34,953 nt of DNA from positions 1-34,953 of the forward strand of contig JASGUU010000058.1 in NCBI GenBank assembly GCA_030057555.1, written 5' to 3'. Positions 8,706 through 16,323 of the stretch are shown in pieces (position 1 is the first letter of the stretch; each line of letters begins with the position of its first letter). A model generated the notes under the pieces. That model worked only from the letters and a program-made list of their open reading frames with translations, was not told the DNA's origin and searched no databases. The stretch is from Bacillota bacterium. GTDB taxonomy: Bacteria; Bacillota; Clostridia; Saccharofermentanales; Fastidiosipilaceae. A program made the translations under genes and the position numbers.

Positions 8706-9482
8706 CTAGAGCCGTCCGATCGTGAGGCCGCCGTCGATGTTGATGATCTGGCCGGTGGCAAAGTCAAAGGCGCCCGAGGCGAGGGCCGAGACGGCAGCGG
8801 CAACATCGCCGGGCTGGCCGAAGCGCGGCACGGGCGTGAGGCCGTCGTCGATCAGGGTCTGGTAGCGGTCGTGGACAGCGGCGGTCATGTCCGTGTCGAT
8901 GATGCCGGGGCGCAGCTCGAAGACCGGAATGCCCTCGGACGCGAGGCGCACGGCGAAGAGGCGGGCGACCATGGAGAGGCCGGATTTCGAGATGCAGTAG
9001 TCGCCGCGGCTGGTCGAGACGACGTCGGCAGAGACGCTGGTGATAAAGACAATGCGCGGCTGATAGTTCTCAAGACCCGCCCGCTTCCAGGCGAGCATGG
9101 CGCGGGCCGCGGCCTGGGTCAGGAAAAGGGGTCCGCGGGTGTTGACCCGGATCAGCTCGTCGAAGCTTTCAGGACTGAGGTCAAGGAGGTCGGCGCGCAC
9201 GCGTGGAGCGATGCCGGCGTTGTTGACCAGGAGGTCGAGGCGGCCGTGGCGCTCTGAAATCGCGGCAAGCAGGGCTTCGCGCATGCCGGCGTCGGCGATG
9301 TCACAGGGGATGTACTCGGCGCTCCAGCCGGCCCCGTGAAATTCGGCGAGCACCTGATCCGCTTCCGGTGAACGGGCGGAGAGAACCACGTGCCAGCCCT
9401 CGGAGGCGAGGCGGCGGGCGATGCCGAGGCCGATGCCGCGGCGGGAGCCGGTCACCAGGGCGATGAGGCCTGGCCTAGTCAT
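8706..9482 (-). CDS. short-chain dehydrogenase/reductase, classical 3-oxoacyl-reductase type
   Basis: A 258-residue classical SDR. The cofactor loop TGSRRGIG is at 11-18; its double Arg could favour NADP(H). NNAG is at 87-90, and the catalytic set is S149, Y162 and K166 in ITSVS...YCISK. The C-terminal GQIINIDGGLTIGRL is the standard end. The chosen ATG at 9482 overlaps the upstream gene by eight bases (AATGACTAG), which points to coupled translation; a longer frame to 9578 is an overlap artefact. It sits between an OYE-like reductase and a fumarate-reductase-like flavoprotein, so it probably interconverts a hydroxyl and a keto group on the same intermediate series. Confidence 0.92.
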   Translation of the reverse strand: MTRPGLIALVTGSRRGIGLGIARRLASEGWHVVLSARSPEADQVLAEFHGAGWSAEYIPCDIADAGMREALLAAISERHGRLDLLVNNAGIAPRVRADLLDLSPESFDELIRVNTRGPLFLTQAAARAMLAWKRAGLENYQPRIVFITSVSADVVSTSRGDYCISKSGLSMVARLFAVRLASEGIPVFELRPGIIDTDMTAAVHDRYQTLIDDGLTPVPRFGQPGDVAAAVSALASGAFDFATGQIINIDGGLTIGRL

Positions 9483-10839
9483 TCGACACCATCCCTGCGA
9501 TATCGCGCTCCGATTCCAGGACATCGCGGCGGTAGATGGGGCCGTAGACCTCCCGGTCGTGGATGGGGCAGCCGGCAACCGAGCCGGCGCGCATCAGCTG
9601 TGAGCAGCGGGAGCAGGTGATACAGACGCGGCGGCGGTCGATCCGCCCCTCGTTCAGGATTTCGCGTGCGAAAGAAGGATTGGCCAGGGCGAGGCGGCCG
9701 AAGCCGGCAAAGTCGACAATGCCGTCCGCGACAACTCCGGCGGCGAGCTGGGGTGCGAAGCCGCGCAGCCAGGAAATGCCGGAGAGAACCGTGCGCATCT
9801 CCGGAACGGCCCGGCGCAGGGCCTGGGCGCAGCTGACATGGCGGCGGATGCCGGCGAGGGGATGCTCGGGCGGGTCGTAGGGGCCGCCGCTGAAGGGGCG
9901 GTTGACATGGGGATTCGAGTAGGGATTCCCGATGGTCAGGTTGAGCAGGCGCACGCCGAAATCATCATAGAGTTCGCGAATGAGCCTGTTTGGCTCCGTG
10001 AGATCGGGATCCACCGAACCGGCAGGCTCGGGGGCGACACCCCAGCCGCAGGGCCAGGGATAGCCGTCGTAGAGATTGATGCGGCTCGAAACCAGAAAGT
10101 CCGCGGGCGCGGCGGCATTCGCCAGGCGGATGGCCTCGCACAGGAAACGGGTGCGGTTTTCGAAGCTGCCGCCGTAGCGGCCGGGCCGTTCAAAGGCCGA
10201 CAGGAGCTCGGAGATGAGGTAGCGGTGGCAGGCCTTGATATCGATGCCGTCGAAGCCCGCCTCAGCCGCCAGCCGCGTCGCTTCACCATAGAAGGGCAGC
10301 AGGTCGTCGAGCTCGCCGTCACTCATGACGGCGGCATCGGGGAGGCGCTTTTCGGCCTCGAAGATCGGATGGTGATAGGCGATGCGCGGGGCCGCGACGC
10401 CGCCGGGCCTCGAGTAGCGCCCCGAGTGGGTTGCCTGCAGGATGACGAGGGGATCGGGACAGCCCGCCTCGCGCGCGCTGCGCCGGATCCCGTCAACGAG
10501 AGCGCGGAAGGAGTCCAGCGTCTCCTGTGTCAGCAGCAGCTGGCGGGCGTTGGCACGGCCGTCCTCACGTACGGCGGTAGCCTCGAACCAGATGAGGCCG
10601 GCGCCGCCGGCGGCAAAGCGGCGATAGCGGCGGACGGTGAGTTCACCGGGACGTCCGTCCTCCGTGCCGTCGCAGCCCTCCATCGGCTGGACGGCAAGAC
10701 GGTTGGCCGCCCCGCGGCTGCCGACGGCAAGCGGCGTGGCCAGTATGGAAAGGTCTTCGTTCAGGGGCAGATCGAGTTTGAGTTCGGCGAGGGCCGCACG
10801 CAGGGCGTCGAGATCGCGATAGTCACAGTTGATTGTCAT
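9475..10839 (-). CDS. NADH:flavin oxidoreductase, old yellow enzyme / 2,4-dienoyl-CoA reductase-like with Fe-S cluster
   Basis: A 454-residue FMN-binding TIM-barrel oxidoreductase. The N-terminal RLAVQPMEGCDG region binds FMN, and ILQATHSGRYSRP carries the His and Arg that hold the substrate. Four cysteines near the C-terminus (C406, C409, C412, C424; CITCSRC...GC) match the [4Fe-4S] site of dienoyl-CoA/enoate reductases, with a spacing of 2-2-11 instead of the commoner 2-3-11. Unlike full-length 2,4-dienoyl-CoA reductase, the protein stops after the cluster and lacks the C-terminal FAD/NAD(P)H domains, so another flavoprotein must bring electrons, possibly the one two genes downstream. Its ATG overlaps the preceding stop (ATGA), and GGAG lies 9-12 bases upstream. 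Confidence 0.93.
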   Translation of the reverse strand: MTINCDYRDLDALRAALAELKLDLPLNEDLSILATPLAVGSRGAANRLAVQPMEGCDGTEDGRPGELTVRRYRRFAAGGAGLIWFEATAVREDGRANARQLLLTQETLDSFRALVDGIRRSAREAGCPDPLVILQATHSGRYSRPGGVAAPRIAYHHPIFEAEKRLPDAAVMSDGELDDLLPFYGEATRLAAEAGFDGIDIKACHRYLISELLSAFERPGRYGGSFENRTRFLCEAIRLANAAAPADFLVSSRINLYDGYPWPCGWGVAPEPAGSVDPDLTEPNRLIRELYDDFGVRLLNLTIGNPYSNPHVNRPFSGGPYDPPEHPLAGIRRHVSCAQALRRAVPEMRTVLSGISWLRGFAPQLAAGVVADGIVDFAGFGRLALANPSFAREILNEGRIDRRRVCITCSRCSQLMRAGSVAGCPIHDREVYGPIYRRDVLESERDIAGMVSND

Positions 10840-11483
10840 TTCTCCATCTCCTGCCGCAGTTCATCGCGGCCGAGCCGTCCCTCGAGGCGGCGGCCGTCGG
10901 CGAAACGCAGATAGGGGATCCAGCGGAGTCCTGCGGCATCAGCCTCCGCCTGATCGGCGGCGATGGCGGCGTCATGGGCGGTATCGTCGAGGGCGGCCCG
11001 GGCGGTCGCGGGGTCCAGAACAGCGCTGGCGGCGCCAACCAGTTCATCGGGATCTGAGACAGCTTTGCCTGCTTCGAAATAACCGCGAAAGACAGCCATG
11101 ACAAAGTCTGCCGCGTCAAGGCCACGGACCTGGATGGCATGCAGCAGGCGGTGGCCCGCGAGGGTCGGACCCGAGACGCCGCGGTCAAAGTCAAAGCGGA
11201 TGCCCTCAGCCCTGCCTGCGTCCGCGATGCGGGCGAGAGCACGCTCCGCCTTTTCCCGGGGCACGCCGCCCGCGAGGTAGCGCTCGAGCGCCGGGCGCGG
11301 GTCGACCACGGCACCGGGCTCGAGCAGATAGCTGCGGAAGCGCAGCCGGGGGACATGAAGTCCACGTCTGCGGCGCTCCATCAGGACGGAAAGCAGGGCA
11401 GACTCGGCGATATAGCACCAGGGGCAGACGAAGTCGAGCCAGACCTCGATGCCGGCTTCTGTCCCCCGCTCCGGGCCGCCCAC
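10836..11483 (-). CDS. DsbA/FrnE-family thioredoxin-fold protein
   Basis: A 215-residue DsbA-like thioredoxin-fold protein with the redox motif C20-P-W-C23 in WLDFVCPWCYIAE. The helical insert and a late Pro in LRWIPYLRF (the likely cis-Pro) match the cytosolic FrnE/HCCA-isomerase branch. No signal peptide or lipobox is present, so it acts inside the cell. The start is a GTG placed directly after the gnd stop (TGAGTG). Relatives include 2-hydroxychromene-2-carboxylate isomerase, a step of aromatic-ring catabolism; that is a possible role here given the neighbours, as is simple disulfide chemistry. The sequence does not decide. Confidence 0.9.
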   Translation of the reverse strand: MGGPERGTEAGIEVWLDFVCPWCYIAESALLSVLMERRRRGLHVPRLRFRSYLLEPGAVVDPRPALERYLAGGVPREKAERALARIADAGRAEGIRFDFDRGVSGPTLAGHRLLHAIQVRGLDAADFVMAVFRGYFEAGKAVSDPDELVGAASAVLDPATARAALDDTAHDAAIAADQAEADAAGLRWIPYLRFADGRRLEGRLGRDELRQEMEK

Positions 11484-12971
11484 TCAGGCGTTGTAGGTCG
11501 AGGAGGCCGTCGCGCCGCCTTCGCCAGTCCAGTCGGTGTGGAACCATTCGCCGCGCGGGGCGTCGGTGCGCTCATAGGTGTGGGCGCCAAAATAGTCGCG
11601 CTGCGCCTGGATCATGTTGGCGGGGCCGTTCGCGGTGCGCAGGCCGTCGTAGTAGGTCAGGGCGGCGGCCATGGCCGGCACGGCGACGCCGGCCTCGATC
11701 GCGGTCGCCAGCACGCGGCGCCAGCTGGACTGCCTGGCGGCGATGGTCTTTGCAAAGAACTCATCCAGCAGCAGATTCCCGAGCTCCGGATTGCGCTCGA
11801 AGGCGCTCCAGATGTCGCCCAGGAAGGCCGAGCGGATAATGCAGCCGCCGCGCCACATCATGGCGACGCCGCCGAAATTGAGGTGCCAGCCGTAGGTCTG
11901 GGCGGCCACGCGCATCAGGTCGAAGCCCTGGGCGTAGGAGACGAGCTTGGCGGCATAGAGGGCGTCGCCGAGGGCGTCGATGAGCTCCTGGCGCTCTTCC
12001 GCCGTGCCCTCAAAGCGGCCGTGCGGGCCCTCGAGAACCTGGCTGGCGGCGACACGATCGTCCTTGAAGGAGGACAGGGCGCGGGCGAAGACGGCCTCGG
12101 CGATCAGGGTCAGGGCGACGCCTTCGTCCAGGGCCACGATCGAGGTCCACTTGCCGGTTCCCTTCTGTCCCGCGGCGTCCAGGATCTTATCGAGCAGAAT
12201 CGAGCCGTCCTCCTCACGATAGGAGAGGATATCGCCGGTGATCTCGATGAGGTAGGAGTCAAGCTCGCCCTTGTTCCACTCGCGGAAGACGGCGGCCATT
12301 TCATCGGCCGTCATGCCCAGGTAGAGGCGCATGAACTGGTAGGTCTCGGCGATGAGCTGCATGTCGCCGTACTCGATGCCGTTGTGGACCATCTTGACAA
12401 AGTGACCGGCGCCGCCTTCGCCGACCCAGTCGCAGCAGGGCTCATCGCCGTCGACCTTGGCGGCGATGGCCTGGAAGACATCCCTGATCAGGGGCCAGGC
12501 AGCCGGTGAACCGCCGGGCATCAGCGAGGGGCCGTGCAGGGCGCCCTCTTCCCCGCCGGAGACGCCCGAGCCCACATAGAGCAGACCCTGCGACTCGACA
12601 TACTCGACGCGGCGGGCGGTGTCGGTGAACTGCGAGTTGCCGCCGTCGATCAGGATGTCGCCGGCTTCAAGAAGCGGCACCAGCTGCCCGATGAGGTCAT
12701 CGACCGGCTGGCCGGCGCGGACCATCATGATGATGCGGCGCGGTTTTTTGATCCGGGCAACAAAGTCCTTAAGATTCTGGCAGCCCCAGATGCCGGCTTC
12801 GCCGCCGCGGCCGTTGATGAAGCCCTCGGTGCGCGCGTAGGTGCGGTTGTAGACCACCACCTGAAAGCCCTTCGACTGCATGTTGAGGGCGAGGTTCTCA
12901 CCCATCACCGCGAGACCGATCAGGCCGATATCCGCCAGTGTTCCTGCCGTCTGCTTAGCTGTTTCTGACAT
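11484..12971 (-). CDS. gnd: 6-phosphogluconate dehydrogenase, decarboxylating
   Basis: Converts 6-phosphogluconate and NAD(P)+ to ribulose 5-phosphate, CO2 and NAD(P)H in the oxidative pentose-phosphate pathway; cytosolic. The 495 residues are full length. The N-terminal GLIGLAVMGENLALN is the cofactor loop and YNRT follows the second strand. GSGVSGGEEGALHGPSLMPGG and KMVHNGIEYGDMQ are the substrate-binding and catalytic blocks. The C-terminal tail ends in a typical FHTDWTG...TYNA. AGGAGAAG precedes the ATG. The gene lies second in the operon, 42 bases after the cyclase-family gene, which is unusual company for gnd. zwf is about 1.6 kb upstream in its own unit, so the intermediate lactonase gene is the only oxidative step not visible in the window. 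Confidence 0.97.
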   Translation of the reverse strand: MSETAKQTAGTLADIGLIGLAVMGENLALNMQSKGFQVVVYNRTYARTEGFINGRGGEAGIWGCQNLKDFVARIKKPRRIIMMVRAGQPVDDLIGQLVPLLEAGDILIDGGNSQFTDTARRVEYVESQGLLYVGSGVSGGEEGALHGPSLMPGGSPAAWPLIRDVFQAIAAKVDGDEPCCDWVGEGGAGHFVKMVHNGIEYGDMQLIAETYQFMRLYLGMTADEMAAVFREWNKGELDSYLIEITGDILSYREEDGSILLDKILDAAGQKGTGKWTSIVALDEGVALTLIAEAVFARALSSFKDDRVAASQVLEGPHGRFEGTAEERQELIDALGDALYAAKLVSYAQGFDLMRVAAQTYGWHLNFGGVAMMWRGGCIIRSAFLGDIWSAFERNPELGNLLLDEFFAKTIAARQSSWRRVLATAIEAGVAVPAMAAALTYYDGLRTANGPANMIQAQRDYFGAHTYERTDAPRGEWFHTDWTGEGGATASSTYNA

Positions 12972-13013
12972 GCTTCTTCTCCTTTTCGTTCCGAACTGGA
13001 CTGTTTCTGATAT

Positions 13014-13697
13014 TTATTGACACCTGATGGTGTTGATTTCACTGCAGCTTTCGACCGGCAGTGCCGCGTCCGGACGTGGTCCGTCCCAGAGCACGGCGCG
13101 CGCGGGTGCGGCCTCGCAGCCGGGCAGGGAGAGCGGCAGACAGCTCAGCTGATAGCGGCCCTCCGCGACGGCGGCGAGGCGGAGATCCTCGATGATGGCG
13201 ATGCCGGCGCCGAGCAGGATCCGGTGTGTTTCGTGTGTGGGGTCGTCGCGCTCGATGCTCATGGCGTCGATCCCGACCGTGCGCACACCCTGCTCCACCA
13301 GACAGCGGGCGCCGTCCGGCGAGAGGGCAACAAAGTCAAACTCGAAAGCATCAACCAGCGAATTGCGCGTGCGCAGCAGAACGATGTCTCCAGCGCGGAT
13401 ACCGCGCCCTTCGAGATCGGCGCGGGCGATGCGATCGGCCACATGCCCGCAGTCGAGTACCAGACAGGAGCCTAGAAAATGATCGAGGCTCCAGGTTGAC
13501 ATGGGCTCGGCACCAGCAATCATGTGCAGCGGGGCATCAATGTGCGTACCTGTGTGGAGGTTGGTGTGCAGATTGGATTCGCGATAGCCGTTCGCCCCGT
13601 GGTCGGCGATGGTCTCGATCTTCACCCGCTTGACGGGGTAGTTTTTATAGACTGCAGTCTCTTCAGTCAGCGGACGGGAGATGTCGATGATGTTCAC
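13014..13697 (-). CDS. cyclase-family metal-dependent hydrolase (PF04199; kynurenine formamidase-like)
   Basis: A 227-residue member of the cyclase family, metal-dependent hydrolases that open amide or lactone bonds. The diagnostic motif HTGTHIDAPLH (about 47-57) supplies metal ligands, and DISRPLTEETAVY starts the protein as usual. A late Glu/His pair in DDPTHETH completes the site. The start is GTG at 13,697 with GAGGAGG nine bases upstream. It is the first gene of the seven-gene operon. Family members include KynB-type formamidases and isatin hydrolase, so hydrolysis of a cyclic amide or lactone would fit as entry step of a catabolic pathway. That is an inference from context. Confidence 0.92.
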   Translation of the reverse strand: MNIIDISRPLTEETAVYKNYPVKRVKIETIADHGANGYRESNLHTNLHTGTHIDAPLHMIAGAEPMSTWSLDHFLGSCLVLDCGHVADRIARADLEGRGIRAGDIVLLRTRNSLVDAFEFDFVALSPDGARCLVEQGVRTVGIDAMSIERDDPTHETHRILLGAGIAIIEDLRLAAVAEGRYQLSCLPLSLPGCEAAPARAVLWDGPRPDAALPVESCSEINTIRCQ

Positions 13698-13749
13698 CGT
13701 AGTGTGCCTCCTCGCTCTGGTTCGCCTGTTTCAGTAAAGCCTATTTTCT

Positions 13750-13778
13750 ATCATAGCGGATTCAGCCGCAAACGCGAA
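13750..13778 (-). promoter_or_regulatory. candidate promoter of the seven-gene operon
   Basis: On the minus strand a good -10, TATGAT (13750-13755), lies 17 bases after a poor -35, TTCGCG (13773-13778). The leader would be about 45 bases. The small inverted repeat GCGG/CCGC overlaps the spacer. The weak -35 suggests an activator or another control. Confidence 0.35.
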
Positions 13779-14108
13779 TGTCCAAAACGTCGGTTCGGTA
13801 CACGCGAATGGATGTCACGGCCAGCATGGGCTGAAATCCCGGTTCCTTTTGAGATCGGGGATGCTGACAGTATCAATGCCCTTCTTCGCCTCTGGCGGGA
13901 CTTTCAGAGTACATGATTGAGGATGCCTGTAAGCTTCTGCCAGGTGGTGAACCCGGGGCTCCCGGGACTGGCCTGGGATGCCTGCCTGCAGATCTGGCAG
14001 GAACATGGCTGAAAACGACTGATTGCGGGCGCTGCCTGCCCTGCTTCAACGAATCTCGGGGCGAAAGAGAAGTGAGCTGCCGGCAAAGGAAAGGAAGGCA
14101 GGGAAAAC

Positions 14109-14141
14109 AGGCCACATTCAGGCCACATTCAGGCTACATTC
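14109..14141. repeat. three tandem 11-bp repeats
   Basis: AGGCCACATTC occurs at 14,109-14,119 and 14,120-14,130, followed by AGGCTACATTC at 14,131-14,141, and a fourth partial copy (AGGCT) starts the next bases. The spacing is about one helical turn, so the copies would face the same side of the DNA. It could be a slippage product or a cooperative protein-binding site. Confidence 0.8.
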
Positions 14142-14213
14142 AGGCTGGGCGTCAGGTATGGCCTGGCCGGCCGGGTGCATTGCCGGATGCATAAGAGGCC
14201 CGCGAGCGAAAAA

Positions 14214-14247
14214 TCGACTTATGCTCGGACATTCGTGTATAAGTCGA
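14214..14247 (+). repeat. stem-loop repeat, copy B1
   Basis: TCGACTTAT (14,214-14,222) pairs perfectly with ATAAGTCGA (14,239-14,247). The inner part, CTCG..CGTG, continues the stem imperfectly. The right arm CGTGTATAAGT is identical to that of copy A at 164-174. Its tail (GAGTTTCTGAGTC) is a degenerate form of the T-tract plus GCTC tail. Confidence 0.55.
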
Positions 14248-14297
14248 GTTTCTGAGTCAATAAGCACCACTCGCAGTGGATTTTGTTGCAATAATCC

Positions 14298-14341
14298 AGG
14301 TTATGCGCGCCGGAACGTGTACAGGTCGCTTTTTTGCTCAC
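14298..14341 (+). repeat. stem-loop repeat, copy B2
   Basis: GGTTATGCGCG and CGTGTACAGGT fold into a stem that depends on several G-U pairs, followed by CGCTTTTTTGCTCAC. Aligned with copy A (148-188), the arms, the six-base loop and the T-tract plus GCTC tail all line up. It looks like a plus-strand terminator although no plus-strand gene is near. Confidence 0.55.
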
Positions 14342-14598
14342 TGCATACTGTACCCAGGTCGCAAAATGCCGTTTTCTACAACAAAAGAGCAGGCAGTGTG
14401 AAAACGGCCTCAACAGGTGACGGCAACAGATCAGCCGGAGCTTTGTTCCAGACCTCGGTGAGAGCGACGAAACGCTTGACCCTCAGTCGTCCCGGCCGTT
14501 CATGTTCCACAGCCCGGAAAGTCCCGACGGCGAGTCTGGACACCGGCAGCGGGCAGCGCCGTCCGGGTACTGCACCTGTCACGCCGGGCTGACTATCC

Positions 14599-16065
14599 TC
14601 AAGCGAAGGCGCGCAGTGAGGTTTCCGGCAGATTCGAGACCACCCAGTCAAGGCCGTCGATGGCCGGCAGCCGCTCAGCTTCGACTGGTCCCCGGCTGCC
14701 CTGTTCATAGCTCGCAAGCGGCGCCCCGTCCGCCTCCCAGGCTGCGATGACCTCATTCGCGAAACGCCACGATGCCTCTATCTGATCCCAGCGCGAGAAC
14801 AGGCTCTGGTCCCCGTTGACGGCCGCCATCAGCAGACGCTCATATGCCTCCGGCGTATTGCGATAGTTCTCCAGATGGCAGGACTGGCAGTAGTCCATAT
14901 AGACCCGCGTCAGCTCCTCACCACGGCCCGGCTGCTTGACATTGAAGCGCAGGAAAACACCCTCATCCGGCTGTACCTTGATGACCAGCAGATCCGGCGC
15001 CGCCGCGGGGTCCGTGGCACGGAAGCGGATCACAATCTCCATATCACGTGTATGCAGGCTTTTGCCCGTGCGGATATAAAAGGGCACTCCATGCCAGCGC
15101 GGCGTATCGACAAAGAGACGCAGAGCGACATAGGTCGGAGCAGCACTCTCCGGATCCACCCTTTCTTCCCTGCGGTAACCCTCATACTGCCCCATTACCA
15201 GATGCTGGCCCAGGGCCCTCCGCTCGACAGGCCGCAGCGCCTCCAGCACCCTCCGCTGTTCGTCGTGAAGGGCGGCTGCCGTCCCATCAGCAGGCGGCTC
15301 GATCGCGAGAACCGAGAGCACCTGAAAGAGATGATTCTGCACCATGTCACGAAATGCCCCCGCCTCGTCATAGTAGCCGCCGCGGCTGCCAACCCCCTCC
15401 GCCTCAAAGGCATTGATCTGAATATCGGATATCGCATGGCGTCCCCAGACATGGCGGAAGATGGCGTTGCGAAAGCGCAGCCAGAGAATGTTGCGGACCA
15501 TCTCTTTGCCGAGATAATGGTCGATATGATAAAGTTCGGCCTCGCCGTAGGCGCTGACCAGCTCGGCATGGAGCTCACGTGCCTCTTCGAGCGTATCACC
15601 GAAGGGCTTCTCGAGAATGATCCTGGAACCGCTGCGATTCAGGCCAGCCCGCACCACCCCACGGGTCACGGCGCGGAACCAGGACGGGGCCACGGCGTAA
15701 TAGAAGACACGGCGACTGTCCGGGCAGCCGGCCTCCAGCAGACGATCGAGCTCCTGATAGGCCTCCAGATCGCCCAGATCCATGCGGTGATAGTAGAGAC
15801 GCCCGGCAAAATCGCTCCAGCTCGCCTCGTCAAAGGGCACCCGTACCTGCTCTCTGGCCCAATTCCTCGCCTTCTCATGGTACCCGGCCGTCGTCCACGG
15901 GCGGCGTCCGATGGCGACGACCTCGAAACCGGTCGTCACAGCGCCCAGAACATGGAGATTGTAGAGAGCCGGTATGAGCTTCCTGAATGTCAGATCTCCA
16001 CTGCCGCCGAAGATAACAAGTACCGTTTTCCCTTCGCAGCATATAGGTGAATCTATAGTATTCAC
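14599..16065 (-). CDS. zwf: glucose-6-phosphate 1-dehydrogenase
   Basis: Oxidises glucose 6-phosphate to 6-phosphogluconolactone, making NADPH; first step of the oxidative pentose-phosphate pathway. The cofactor loop VIFGGSGDLTFRKLIPALYNL is near residue 15, with an extra Gly where GASGDL is usual. EKPFGDTLEEA and the active-site signature YHIDHYLGKEMVRNILWLRFRN are intact. Length with the chosen start is 488 residues, normal for the family. I prefer the GTG at 16,065, which has AGAAGGA nine bases upstream. An ATG at 16,089 and the frame start at 16,143 are alternatives, but an AT-rich -10-like block at 16,095-16,105 makes those starts too close to or upstream of the transcript start. Functionally paired with gnd downstream. 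Confidence 0.95.
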   Translation of the reverse strand: MNTIDSPICCEGKTVLVIFGGSGDLTFRKLIPALYNLHVLGAVTTGFEVVAIGRRPWTTAGYHEKARNWAREQVRVPFDEASWSDFAGRLYYHRMDLGDLEAYQELDRLLEAGCPDSRRVFYYAVAPSWFRAVTRGVVRAGLNRSGSRIILEKPFGDTLEEARELHAELVSAYGEAELYHIDHYLGKEMVRNILWLRFRNAIFRHVWGRHAISDIQINAFEAEGVGSRGGYYDEAGAFRDMVQNHLFQVLSVLAIEPPADGTAAALHDEQRRVLEALRPVERRALGQHLVMGQYEGYRREERVDPESAAPTYVALRLFVDTPRWHGVPFYIRTGKSLHTRDMEIVIRFRATDPAAAPDLLVIKVQPDEGVFLRFNVKQPGRGEELTRVYMDYCQSCHLENYRNTPEAYERLLMAAVNGDQSLFSRWDQIEASWRFANEVIAAWEADGAPLASYEQGSRGPVEAERLPAIDGLDWVVSNLPETSLRAFA

Positions 16066-16094
16066 AACGTCACATCCTTCTGTCGTCATCTCGT

Positions 16095-16105
16095 AATATA
16101 ATATA
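16095..16105 (-). promoter_or_regulatory. -10-like block upstream of zwf
   Basis: On the minus strand TATATTATATT offers overlapping TATATT and TATTAT hexamers in a GC-rich context, 30-40 bases before the preferred GTG start of zwf. No good -35 is seen at the right distance. Confidence 0.35.
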
Positions 16106-16204
16106 CATTCCGCAAAGTTGCCCACTGCAGGCCGCTCTTTCATGTTTCGCTTACCGGCGGATCTGATTCTTCACCGCGGGCATTTAACCTCTTCTGCTTC
16201 TGTG

Positions 16205-16210
16205 TATAAT
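16205..16210 (+). promoter_or_regulatory. -10 element of the CPBP-fusion gene
   Basis: A perfect TATAAT lies about 115 bases before the ATG of the 1,144-codon gene. The best -35-like hexamer, TTTAAC (16,183-16,188), is 16 bases upstream and matches only half the consensus. Together with the zwf promoter candidate this makes 16,066-16,323 a divergent promoter region. Confidence 0.4.
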
Positions 16211-16323
16211 GATCATCATACTGTAAACACTCTTCTGGCTTGGGTCGTGCTGGTACCGTTCCGTCAGGTTCGGTCCGTTTTCTCGACACTGCCGCAGTGT
16301 AGAGAGGACATCCAAGCACGTAA

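Larger units (their letters stand above)
13782..14598. other. intergenic region of about 0.8 kb with several short repeats
   Basis: No convincing gene lies between the operon promoter and the end of zwf. The stretch contains a palindrome-rich segment around 13,930-14,010 (CCTGCCTGCAGATCTGGCAGG type), a triple 11-bp tandem repeat, and two stem-loop repeats. Both strands have open frames of 60-190 codons, but they show no recognisable domain and no ribosome binding sites. The minus-strand frame through about 14,376-14,600 reads smoothly but is unrecognised; it could be a gene remnant. Confidence 0.5.

Noticed and set aside
11139-12509. 456-codon open frame on the plus strand opposite gnd and the DsbA-like gene
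   Set aside because: It is a high-GC shadow of two firmly identified genes on the other strand, has no recognisable motif and no ribosome binding site.
14023-14592. 189-codon plus-strand frame between the operon and zwf
   Set aside because: No domain, no ribosome binding site, passes through stem-loop repeats and lacks protein-like composition.
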